Of a stretch of 14,425 bases of DNA, positions 1 to 5,693 are shown piece by piece. Each line of letters starts with the position of its first letter. The first letter of the stretch is position 1. A program made the translations under genes and the position numbers. Where the stretch lies: positions 1 to 14,425 of the forward strand of contig NZ_UQXD01000054.1 of assembly GCF_900544955.1 (NCBI RefSeq), given 5' to 3'. Origin of the DNA: an uncultured Oscillibacter sp. GTDB lineage: Bacteria; Bacillota; Clostridia; Oscillospirales; Oscillospiraceae. The notes beneath the pieces are model-generated. The model was given only the letters and a program-made list of their open reading frames with translations. It did not search any database and was not told where the DNA came from.

Positions 1-148
1 TACCGCCCCAGGCCCGGCCGCTCCCCCGCCATCCGCTCCGGGGCCGGGGCCTCCGGCGCCTGGTTGCTTTGCCGGGCCAGGCCCTGGTTTCGGATGGACG
101 GAGCGTCCGCCGGCGTCCTGCCCGGGCCGCAGAGGGCGGCCCGAACCC

Positions 149-790
149 TCACCCGGCGATCTCCTCCGCCAGGGCCCGCAGCTCTGCGGCGGCGGCGCGC
201 ACGTCCGCCTGGGCAAACAGGGCGGAGACCACCGCCACGCCGTCCAGGCCGCAGCCCTTCAGCTCCCGGATGTTCTCCCGGGTGATGCCGCCGATGGCCA
301 CCACCGGGATGGCCACCGCGGCAGTGATGGCCCGGAGGGTCTCCCGGGAGATGGGGCGGGCATCTGCCTTGGTGCCGGAGGCGAAGGCCGCCCCCACCCC
401 CAGGTAGTCCGCCCCCGCCGCCTGGGCCCGGAGGGCCTCCTCCACGGTGTGGGCGGAGACGCCCAGAAGTTTCTCCGGCCCCAGCAGGGCCCGGGCCTGT
501 CCAGCCTCCAGGTCCTCCTGGCCCACGTGGACGCCGTCGGCCCCGGCGGCGGCCGCAATGTCCGCCCGGTCATTGATGATGCTCAGGCAGCCCGCCTCCC
601 GGCACAGGGCCGCAAACCGCACCGCCTCCGCCAGAAACTCCCCGTCCGGCAAATGCTTTTCCCGGAGCTGGACCAAGGTGGCGCCTCCGTCCACCGCCGC
701 TTGAATCTGGCGGAACAGGGCCGCCTCGTCCGCCGCCCAGGTCCGGTCCGTCACGGCGTAGAGCCGCATCTGCTGAGATGTGATGTGCAT
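149..790 (-). CDS. thiE: Thiamine-phosphate synthase ThiE
   Basis: ThiE condenses HMP-pyrophosphate with hydroxyethylthiazole phosphate to give thiamine phosphate, the joining step of thiamine synthesis and salvage in the cytosol. The 213-aa product has the usual family length and shows the TIM-barrel landmarks in order: LYAVTD (10-15), VQLREK (40-45), INDRADIA (72-79), GVHVGQED (86-93), GVSAHT (110-115), LGVGAAFASGTK (130-141, the pyrophosphate loop), IPVVAIGGI (161-169) and GVAVVSAL (184-191). I chose the ATG at 790 because GGGGGT lies just upstream of it; an in-frame start 39 nt further upstream would begin inside the attenuator hairpin. The gene sits alone behind a promoter, TPP aptamer and intrinsic terminator, so thiamine pyrophosphate should repress it. 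Its partner genes thiW and thiM lie about 4 kb away under a second TPP switch. The identification is firm. Confidence 0.97.
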   Translation of the reverse strand: MHITSQQMRLYAVTDRTWAADEAALFRQIQAAVDGGATLVQLREKHLPDGEFLAEAVRFAALCREAGCLSIINDRADIAAAAGADGVHVGQEDLEAGQARALLGPEKLLGVSAHTVEEALRAQAAGADYLGVGAAFASGTKADARPISRETLRAITAAVAIPVVAIGGITRENIRELKGCGLDGVAVVSALFAQADVRAAAAELRALAEEIAG

Positions 791-803
791 GGTGTACCCC
801 CTA

Positions 804-846
804 TAAAAAATGACCGCAGACGGCACCAAAGTCGGTTCGTCTGCGG
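804..846 (-). terminator. Intrinsic attenuator between TPP aptamer and thiE
   Basis: Read on the minus strand, CCGCAGAC (846-839) pairs with GTCTGCGG (821-814), with an inner ACC/GGT extension. The hairpin is followed by a U-rich run at 811-804. It lies directly between the TPP aptamer and the thiE ribosome binding site, as expected for a transcription-terminating expression platform. The stem is seen directly; the switching role is inferred from position. Confidence 0.85.
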
Positions 847-854
847 CAAAGCAT

Positions 855-943
855 CCTATCTCCCTACGTTGGCATGATCCAAATCAGGTTCCGGGTCGAG
901 GTCTTGCGGCCTCCTCTCAGCCCGCGCCAGCGGACTCCCCTTT
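855..943 (-). ncRNA. TPP riboswitch (THI element) upstream of thiE
   Basis: On the minus strand the conserved blocks appear in order: GGGGAGTCC, the pyrimidine-sensing CTGAGAGG, a small GGCC/GACC-type side hairpin, CTCGACCC, AACCTGATTTGGATCATGCC and the closing AACGTAGGGA. These match the TPP aptamer consensus closely. An intrinsic terminator follows before thiE, so TPP binding should cause premature termination. Confidence 0.96.
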
Positions 944-955
944 TTTGTTTTGCCT

Positions 956-984
956 ATCATACGCCCCTTCGGCGAATTTTGCAA
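956..984 (-). promoter_or_regulatory. Sigma-A promoter of thiE
   Basis: On the minus strand, TTGCAA (984-979) and TATGAT (961-956) are separated by exactly 17 bases. They sit just upstream of the TPP aptamer, so transcription would start about where the riboswitch begins. Confidence 0.75.
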
Positions 985-1067
985 GCGCTCTTTTGCGTTT
1001 TTTCGCCGGAGGGGGCCCCTTGGGCGGCGGGCGCGCCGTGGAAGCGGCAAAAAAGTTTAGAAAGGCC

Positions 1068-1096
1068 TTGACAGAATGAAATGTATCTGATATTGT
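1068..1096 (+). promoter_or_regulatory. Sigma-A promoter of the Rrf2-reductase operon
   Basis: TTGACA (1068-1073), a 17-base spacer and TATTGT (1091-1096) form a near-consensus promoter. The downstream half overlaps a perfect inverted repeat (1095-1114), the arrangement of a repressor-controlled promoter. The first gene starts about 70 bases downstream. Confidence 0.85.
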
Positions 1097-1114
1097 TACA
1101 GTACGAACTGTAAC
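1095..1114. promoter_or_regulatory. Inverted-repeat operator, probably for the adjacent Rrf2 regulator
   Basis: GTTACAGT (1095-1102) and ACTGTAAC (1107-1114) are perfect 8-base inverted arms around ACGA. The repeat begins in the last bases of the -10 box and covers the expected transcription start. The nearest transcription factor gene is the Rrf2-family gene starting at 1174, so autoregulation by that protein is the simplest reading. The repeat is seen; the binding partner is inferred. Confidence 0.75.
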
Positions 1115-1173
1115 CAGCCGAATTACAATCGCGCCGCCTGGCGGACGCGAGGCGAACACGGGGAGGAAGGCCC

Positions 1174-1626
1174 ATGAACAGCGCATTCTGCGTGGCGGTC
1201 CACGCGCTGGTGTATCTCAACCACAAGGGCTGCATGCTGTCCAGCGAGGAGCTGGCGGAGAACATCTGCACCAATCCCGCCCGGGTGCGGAAGATCATGG
1301 CCGCCCTGAAAAAGGCGGGCATGGTGGACACCAAGGAGGGCAGCGTCGGCGGCTACCGCTTTTCCGGGGACCCGGCCCGGCTGACGCTGGACCAGGTGGC
1401 CGATGCCCTGGACATCCGGTTTGTGGAGGCGGCCTGGCGCAGCGGGGACACCGACATGGCCTGCCTGGTGGCCTCCGGCATGGCGGATTTGATGGACGGC
1501 GTTTTCGCGGATCTGGACCGGCGGTGCCGGCAGCGGCTGTCGGAGATCAGCATTGCGGACCTGGACGAACAAATTTTTCACCATCAGGCGGCGTTGAAAG
1601 GAAGGATATCAAATGAAACAGTATGA
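1174..1626 (+). CDS. Rrf2-family transcriptional regulator, HypR-like
   Basis: A 150-aa Rrf2-family DNA-binding regulator with an N-terminal winged helix: recognition segment NPARVRKIMAALKKAGMV (34-51) and the family wing GSVGGYRF (57-64). Cysteines are at 6, 20, 32, 97 and 118. Unlike iron-sulfur Rrf2 proteins such as IscR and NsrR, there is no tight three-cysteine cluster. Staphylococcus aureus HypR, an Rrf2 repressor of the flavin reductase gene merA, senses oxidants through a disulfide between cysteines near positions 33 and 99. Cys32 and Cys97 here sit in matching places, which suggests the same thiol switch; this is inference without an alignment. A strong Shine-Dalgarno (GGGAGGAAGG) precedes the ATG. 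The 3' end overlaps the reductase start by 14 bases, so the two are co-translated. A likely operator lies in its own promoter. Confidence 0.88.
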   Translation: MNSAFCVAVHALVYLNHKGCMLSSEELAENICTNPARVRKIMAALKKAGMVDTKEGSVGGYRFSGDPARLTLDQVADALDIRFVEAAWRSGDTDMACLVASGMADLMDGVFADLDRRCRQRLSEISIADLDEQIFHHQAALKGRISNETV

Positions 1627-2980
1627 CAACATCGTGATCGGCTTCGGCAAGGGGGGCAAGACTCTGGCGGGGGCCCTGGCGGCGGCGGGACAGAGTGTGG
1701 CCCTGGTGGAGCGCTCGGCCCGGATGTTCGGCGGCACCTGCATCAACGTGGCCTGCATCCCCACCAAGTCCCTGGAGCACAGCGCCCGCCTCTCCGCGGT
1801 CCAGGGCGGGGACTTCGCGGCCCGGGCGGAGCGCTACCGGGCGGCGGTGGAGGAGAAGCGCCGCCTCACCGCCATGCTGCGCCAGAAGAACTACGACAAG
1901 GCGGTGTCCGCCGGCGTGGACGTCCTGGTGGGCGAGGCCTCCTTCCTGGACAGCCACCGCATCGCCCTGCGGGGGGAGGGCGGCGAGGAGGAGCTCCGGG
2001 GGGAGCGCATCTTCCTCAACACCGGGGCCAGGCCCTTCCTGCCCCCTATTCCGGGGCTGGCGGACAGCGCCTGCGTCTACACTAGCGAGTCGCTGATGGA
2101 GCGGGACCGGCTGCCTGCCCGGCTGGCGGTCATCGGCGGCGGCTACATCGGGCTGGAGTTCGCCTCCTACTACGCCAACTTCGGCGCGGAGGTGACCATG
2201 ATCCAGGACGGCGCCGTTTTCCTGCCCCGGGAGGACCGGGAGATGGCCGCCGCCGTGCTGGAGAGCCTGCGCGCCCGGGGCGTCCGGGTGCTCTCCGGCA
2301 CGAAGACCCAGCGGATTCAGGACGCCGGAGGCTGCGCAGAGCTCCTCCTCCAGACCCCCGACGGGGAGGAGACGCTGGCGGCGGACGCGGTTTTGGCCGC
2401 CACAGGCCGGCGGCCCAACGTGGCCGGGCTGCATTTGGAGGCGGCGGGCGTGGCCCTCACCGCCCGGGGCGCCGTCCAGGTGGATGAACACCTGCGGACC
2501 TCGGTCCCCCACATCTGGGCCATGGGCGACGTGGCCGGGGGGCTGCAATTCACCTACATCTCCCTGGACGACAGCCGGATCGTCAAATCCCAGCTCTTGG
2601 GCGACGGCTCCCGCACCACGGAGAACCGGGGCGCGGTGCCGTACAGCGTCTTCCTGGACCCGCCGCTGTCCCGGGTGGGGCTGACGGAGCAGGAGGCCCG
2701 GGACCAGGGCTATGCGGTGCGGGTGGCCCGCCTGAGCGCCGGGGCCGTCCCCAAGGCCCAGGTGCTGCGCCGCCCCGCCGGACTGCTGAAGGCCGTGGTG
2801 GACGGCGATACCGGCCGCATCCTGGGGGCCCACCTGTTCTGCGCCGAGTCCCATGAGATGATCAACCTGGTGAAGCTGGCCATGGACGGGGGGCTGCCCT
2901 ACACCGCGCTGCGGGACGCCGTCTACACCCACCCCACCATGAGCGAGGCCTTCAACGACCTGTTCGCCAACCTAAAGTAA
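1613..2980 (+). CDS. rclA: RclA/MerA-type flavin disulfide reductase (probable hypothiocyanous acid reductase)
   Basis: A 455-aa pyridine nucleotide-disulfide oxidoreductase, predicted cytosolic and FAD- and NAD(P)H-dependent. Visible elements are the N-terminal FAD site VIGFGKGGKTLAG (8-20), the redox-active disulfide Cys43-Cys48 in GGTCINVACIPTKS, the NAD(P)H-binding GGGYIGLEFA (175-184), FAD-contacting AMGDVAGG (303-310), and the C-terminal dimer region with His440-Pro and Glu445. Segments such as LQFTYISLDD (311-320), PYSVFLDPPLSRVG (343-356) and SHEMIN (413-418) closely resemble Escherichia coli RclA rather than dihydrolipoamide dehydrogenase. RclA-family enzymes, including staphylococcal and streptococcal MerA/Har, reduce hypothiocyanous acid, an oxidant made by host peroxidases. 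No heavy-metal-associated domain or vicinal C-terminal cysteine pair is present, so true mercuric reductase is unlikely. It overlaps the upstream Rrf2 gene and lies 26 bases before ccdA-tlpA. Confidence 0.9.
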   Translation: MKQYDNIVIGFGKGGKTLAGALAAAGQSVALVERSARMFGGTCINVACIPTKSLEHSARLSAVQGGDFAARAERYRAAVEEKRRLTAMLRQKNYDKAVSAGVDVLVGEASFLDSHRIALRGEGGEEELRGERIFLNTGARPFLPPIPGLADSACVYTSESLMERDRLPARLAVIGGGYIGLEFASYYANFGAEVTMIQDGAVFLPREDREMAAAVLESLRARGVRVLSGTKTQRIQDAGGCAELLLQTPDGEETLAADAVLAATGRRPNVAGLHLEAAGVALTARGAVQVDEHLRTSVPHIWAMGDVAGGLQFTYISLDDSRIVKSQLLGDGSRTTENRGAVPYSVFLDPPLSRVGLTEQEARDQGYAVRVARLSAGAVPKAQVLRRPAGLLKAVVDGDTGRILGAHLFCAESHEMINLVKLAMDGGLPYTALRDAVYTHPTMSEAFNDLFANLK

Positions 2981-3006
2981 GAGACGCTCTCGGAAAGGAA
3001 CTGTTT

Positions 3007-4314
3007 ATGGGATTTTCCCTTGCGGCCGGCGTTCCGGCCCTCACCGTGTTTGTTCAGGGGCTGCTCAGCTTCTTCTCCCCCTGCGTGCTGCCCCTGGTGC
3101 CGCTGTACGTCAGCTACCTGGCGGGCGGCGCCGGGGAGGCGGGAGAGGACGGCACCATCCGCTACCCCAGGGGCAGAGTGCTGCTGCACACCCTGTTTTT
3201 CGTGATCGGGGTCAGCTTCACCTTCTTCCTCCTGGGCTTCGGCTTCACCGCCCTGGGCCGGTTTTTCAGCGATAACCGGCTGTGGTTCGCCCGGATCAGC
3301 GGCGGGATCATGATTCTGTTCGGCCTGTACCAATTGGGGGTGTTCGGCCCCTCCGGGGCGCTGTCCCGGGAGCACCGCCTGCCCTTCCGCCTGGACAAAT
3401 GGGCCATGAACCCGGTGACCGCCCTGGTGCTGGGCTTCACCTTCAGTTTTGCCTGGACCCCCTGCGTGGGACCCACCCTGGGCAGCGTGCTGCTCATGGC
3501 CTCCTCCGCGGGCAGCTCCGGCGCGGGCTTTCTGCTCATCGGCGTCTACACCCTGGGCTTTGTGGTGCCCTTCCTGGCGGTGGGGCTGTTCACCGGCGGG
3601 GTGCTGGGCTTCTTCCGGCGGCACCAGAGCGTGGTGCGCTACACGGTGAAGATCGGAGCGGTGCTGCTGATTCTCATGGGTGTGATGACCCTCACCGGCT
3701 TCATGAACGGCATCACCAGCTACCTCTCCGCCGCCCCCGGCGGCGGGACGGTCTCCTCCGCCCAGAGGGAGACGGACCCCGCCCCGTCCCAGGGCGGGAC
3801 GGAGGACCCCTCCGGCGGAGACGCCGCCGACGGGGATGATGAGCAGATTCCGGAGATTCCCGCCCCGGACTTCACCCTCACCGACCAGAACGGGGAGACC
3901 CACACCCTGTCCGACTACCAGGGAAAGACGGTGTTTCTCAACTTCTGGGCCACCTGGTGCGGCCCCTGCCAGCGGGAGATGCCGGAGATCCAGGCCCTCT
4001 ACGAGCGGTACGGCGGAAACGAGGAGGATCTGGTGGTGCTAGGGGTGGCAAACCCCAAGTCGGAGGACTACCCCTTCAACCAGGACAAAACCCAGCCGGA
4101 GGTGGAGCAGTTCCTCACGGACAACGGCTACACCTTCCCCGTGGTGATGGACACCACCGGCGAGGTGTTCGGGACCTACGGCGTCTCCGCCTTCCCCACC
4201 ACCTTCATGATTGACGCCGATGGAAACGTCTTCGGCTATGTGGTCAGCGCCCTGAGCGGCGACATGATGGAGAGCATCGTGCAGCAGACCATGACCGGCC
4301 AGCGGGAGGGCTGA
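3007..4314 (+). CDS. CcdA-TlpA fusion: membrane thiol transporter plus extracytoplasmic thioredoxin
   Basis: A 435-aa fusion that would carry reducing power across the membrane and use it outside. Residues 1-240 form a six-helix CcdA/DsbD-beta-type domain, with its two membrane cysteines in FFSPCVLPLVP (Cys26) and AWTPCVGPTLG (Cys153). Residues 241-283 are an acidic, Pro/Gly/Ser-rich linker. Residues 284-435 are a TlpA/ResA-like thioredoxin fold with WCGPC (317-321, Cys318 and Cys321) and a cis-proline at AFPTTF (Pro397). All four redox cysteines are present, so it should be active. The ATG has GGAAAGGA 8 bases upstream and the gene follows the RclA-like gene by 26 bases, probably in one operon. 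Classical roles are cytochrome c maturation or spore and envelope disulfide reduction; here the context suggests repair of oxidised envelope thiols. The substrate is unknown. Confidence 0.94.
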   Translation: MGFSLAAGVPALTVFVQGLLSFFSPCVLPLVPLYVSYLAGGAGEAGEDGTIRYPRGRVLLHTLFFVIGVSFTFFLLGFGFTALGRFFSDNRLWFARISGGIMILFGLYQLGVFGPSGALSREHRLPFRLDKWAMNPVTALVLGFTFSFAWTPCVGPTLGSVLLMASSAGSSGAGFLLIGVYTLGFVVPFLAVGLFTGGVLGFFRRHQSVVRYTVKIGAVLLILMGVMTLTGFMNGITSYLSAAPGGGTVSSAQRETDPAPSQGGTEDPSGGDAADGDDEQIPEIPAPDFTLTDQNGETHTLSDYQGKTVFLNFWATWCGPCQREMPEIQALYERYGGNEEDLVVLGVANPKSEDYPFNQDKTQPEVEQFLTDNGYTFPVVMDTTGEVFGTYGVSAFPTTFMIDADGNVFGYVVSALSGDMMESIVQQTMTGQREG

Positions 4315-4333
4315 GAGCGCCTGACCGCAAAAA

Positions 4334-4362
4334 GCGCCCCGGGGCCACCGGCCCCGGGGCGC
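4334..4362. terminator. Bidirectional terminator between ccdA-tlpA and a small membrane gene
   Basis: A perfect 13-base-pair stem (4334-4346 with 4350-4362) with a 3-base loop lies between convergent genes. On the minus strand it is followed by TTTTT, a good intrinsic terminator for the small gene at 4411-4644. On the plus strand the tail is only GTTGTCT, so termination in that direction may be weaker. Confidence 0.85.
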
Positions 4363-4410
4363 GTTGTCTGCGGTCCGCGCCTTGCCCCAACGGATGGCCG
4401 GGGCCCCCGC

Positions 4411-4644
4411 TCAGTCCCTGGGATCGAAGGCGTCCCGCACCGCAACCGCCAGTCCGGCGGCCACAGCGGCCAGGGAGACGGCAAAGGGGGCCGCCAGCTC
4501 TATTCCCAGAAGACAGCCGTACCAGCCGCTGATCCCGTTATAGATCCACGGCTGAAGCGGGGAGAGAACGGTGGAGACCAGAATCGCAATCGCGCCCAGG
4601 GCGCCTGTCGCCATGACGGCGATTTCCAAAATCAGCTTTTTCAT
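4411..4644 (-). CDS. Small two-helix membrane protein, unknown function
   Basis: A 77-aa protein I do not recognise. It starts MKKLILEIAV and has two hydrophobic segments (about 6-30 and 47-68) separated by a short, probably exposed loop with PWIYNGISGWYG (32-43), ending in a charged tail RDAFDPRD. The first helix could be read as a signal sequence, but the length and second helix favour an integral membrane hairpin. The start is supported by AGGAGG at an ideal distance from the ATG at 4644. It is divergent from the thiW leader and convergent with ccdA-tlpA, with its own terminator, so it is a monocistronic unit. Strong translation signals, a matched terminator and a sensible membrane topology make it a real gene despite its size. 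Confidence 0.72.
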   Translation of the reverse strand: MKKLILEIAVMATGALGAIAILVSTVLSPLQPWIYNGISGWYGCLLGIELAAPFAVSLAAVAAGLAVAVRDAFDPRD

Positions 4645-4663
4645 GGTGCACCTCCTGCATGTT

Positions 4664-4689
4664 CCATGTGCCTCCGTGACAGCACATGG
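4664..4689. repeat. 8-10-8 inverted repeat upstream of the small membrane gene
   Basis: CCATGTGC (4664-4671) and GCACATGG (4682-4689) are perfect inverted arms around 10 bases. They lie 20 bases upstream of the minus-strand ATG at 4644. The repeat could be an operator or a leader hairpin for that gene. No clear promoter boxes were found for the gene. Confidence 0.5.
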
Positions 4690-4729
4690 GAGAGCGGTCC
4701 ACAACCCGGCGGCGTCTTCCGGCCGCCTC

Positions 4730-4758
4730 TTGACAAGGCCGCCGGAACATGCCATAAT
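4730..4758 (+). promoter_or_regulatory. Sigma-A promoter of the thiW-thiM operon
   Basis: TTGACA (4730-4735) and CATAAT (4753-4758) are separated by 17 bases. The start of transcription would fall just before the TPP aptamer at about 4771. Confidence 0.85.
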
Positions 4759-4770
4759 ACACCCGAAAAG

Positions 4771-4850
4771 ACAGGGGAGCCCCTCGGGGCTGAGAGGAAG
4801 CCAGGCTTCGACCCTTTTACCTGATGTGGATCATGCCACCGTAGGAAGTC
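4771..4850 (+). ncRNA. TPP riboswitch (THI element) upstream of thiW-thiM
   Basis: Conserved blocks in order are GGGGAGCCC, the P3 hairpin running into CTGAGAGG, a GAAGCC/GGCTTC side hairpin, CGACCC, ACCTGATGTGGATCATGCC and ACCGTAGGAAG. The last block reads GTAGGAA where GTAGGGA is usual, a small deviation. An intrinsic terminator follows at 4867, so TPP should switch off thiW-thiM. Confidence 0.95.
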
Positions 4851-4866
4851 ATCAAGCGCACGGACG

Positions 4867-4898
4867 GCGGGCATCCCATCGGGTGCCCGCTGTTTTTT
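4867..4898 (+). terminator. Intrinsic attenuator of the thiW-thiM TPP riboswitch
   Basis: GCGGGCA (4867-4873) pairs with TGCCCGC (4884-4890), with three more inner pairs, and is followed by TGTTTTTT. GAAGTCA at the 3' edge of the aptamer is complementary to TGACTTC just past the U-run, a possible extra pairing that encloses the terminator. The position right after the aptamer marks it as the expression platform. Confidence 0.9.
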
Positions 4899-4991
4899 GA
4901 CTTCTTTGGACGGGAGGGATTGGGAAAACGAGGGCGCCCCGGGCAGCCGGGAGCGGGCCGAGGGGGAGCGCCCTGGGTCCGGGCCGCAGAC

Positions 4992-5107
4992 GCAGCGATG
5001 GGAAGCCGTGTTCCGGCGTGAGAGGAGGCCAGTGAGCCTCGACCGAGAGCTTCTGCACAGGCGGGTCTCCGCCTGTACCTTGCCGTGCAAGGGGAAGACG
5101 CCGCTGC
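4992..5107 (+). ncRNA. Second folded leader element resembling a remodelled TPP aptamer
   Basis: Between the attenuator and thiW lies an RNA that can fold into a closing stem with two arms. The closing stem is GCAGCG (4992-4997) with CGCTGC (5102-5107). Arm one has GCCG/CGGC, then TGAGAGGAGGCC (5019-5030), hairpin GAGGC/GCCTC (5025-5029, 5036-5040) and CGACC, nearly the same as the 5' half of the two true TPP aptamers in this window. Arm two is CTTC/GAAG plus TGCAC/GTGCA enclosing an 8-pair hairpin (5057-5064 with 5069-5076). It replaces the expected ACCTGATCTGGATAATGCC block, which is absent. The pairings are visible in the sequence; relation to TPP aptamers and any ligand are inference. The preceding 4899-4991 stretch holds another GC-rich hairpin (4931-4937 with 4968-4974). 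Confidence 0.55.
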
Positions 5108-5158
5108 TTTGCCGTTTTCTCCCTGCGTATTCGACCGATGTCAAAGGAGTTGTTTTTG

Positions 5159-5674
5159 ATGCGAAATCATTCTGTGAAGAGACTGGCCCTGGCGGGCCTT
5201 CTGTGCGCCGTGGCGGTGGTGGGCAGCATGTTCGTCACCTTCCCGGTGCTGGGCAGCAAGTGCGCCCCGGTGCAGCACATGGTGAACATTTTGTGCGCCG
5301 TGTTCCTGGGGCCCTGGTACGGCGTGGCCGTGGCCTTTGTGGCCAGCCTCCTGCGCAATCTCCTGGGGGTGGGGAGCCTGCTGGCCTTCCCGGGCAGCAT
5401 GTGCGGCGCCCTGCTGTGCGGCCTGGTGTACTGGAAGGCCAAAAACCTGCCCGCCACCCTGGCGGCGGAGGTGGTGGGCACCGGCGTGGTGGGCGGCTTT
5501 GCGGCCTACCCCATCGCCGTGGCCCTGATGGGCCAGACTCCCGCCACGCTGTATGCCTACGTGGTGCCCTTTTTGATCTCCACGGTGGCCGGATCCATCC
5601 TGGCGGGGGCGCTGGTGTTTGCCATGCAGCGCAGCGGCGCCTTCAAGTCCCTGCACGCCACCATGGAACACTGA
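5159..5674 (+). CDS. thiW: ECF transporter S component ThiW (thiamine precursor uptake)
   Basis: A 171-aa hydrophobic membrane protein of the ThiW family, the substrate-binding S component of an energy-coupling-factor transporter thought to import the thiazole moiety of thiamine. Typical segments are LALAGLLCAVAVVGS (10-24), KCAPVQHMVNILCAVFLGPWYGV (35 onward), LLRNLLGVGSLLAFPGSM (about 63-80) and a final pair of hydrophobic helices, about five to six in all. I chose the ATG at 5159 because AAAGGAG lies 9 bases upstream; an in-frame ATG at 5138 would precede that Shine-Dalgarno. The gene lies 19 bases before thiM and behind a TPP riboswitch, the classical thiW-thiM arrangement. The EcfA/EcfT energising module is not in the window and is probably shared from elsewhere in the genome. 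The thiazole substrate is known by genomic context for the family, not shown here. Confidence 0.92.
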   Translation: MRNHSVKRLALAGLLCAVAVVGSMFVTFPVLGSKCAPVQHMVNILCAVFLGPWYGVAVAFVASLLRNLLGVGSLLAFPGSMCGALLCGLVYWKAKNLPATLAAEVVGTGVVGGFAAYPIAVALMGQTPATLYAYVVPFLISTVAGSILAGALVFAMQRSGAFKSLHATMEH

Positions 5675-5693
5675 GGCTGAGAGAGGTTACGCC

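Noticed and set aside
1..148. Possible end or start of another gene beside thiE
   Set aside because: All frames are nearly stop-free because of extreme GC content, no Shine-Dalgarno or family motif is seen, and the only structure is a GGGCCGC/GCGGCCC hairpin without a U-run that could terminate thiE.
1547..2932. 461-codon open frame on the minus strand
   Set aside because: It is antisense to the RclA-like reductase, with no recognisable motif and shadow-like composition.
1613..2980. Mercuric reductase or dihydrolipoamide dehydrogenase
   Set aside because: There is no N-terminal metal-binding domain, no C-terminal cysteine pair, no mer or lipoyl-complex genes nearby, and sequence blocks specific to RclA are present.
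4992..5107. Cobalamin riboswitch in the thiW leader, suggested by GGGAAGCCG followed by CCGGCG
   Set aside because: The conserved cobalamin-box sequence and its partner block are absent, while the adjoining TGAGAGGAGGCC and CTCGACC match TPP aptamers.
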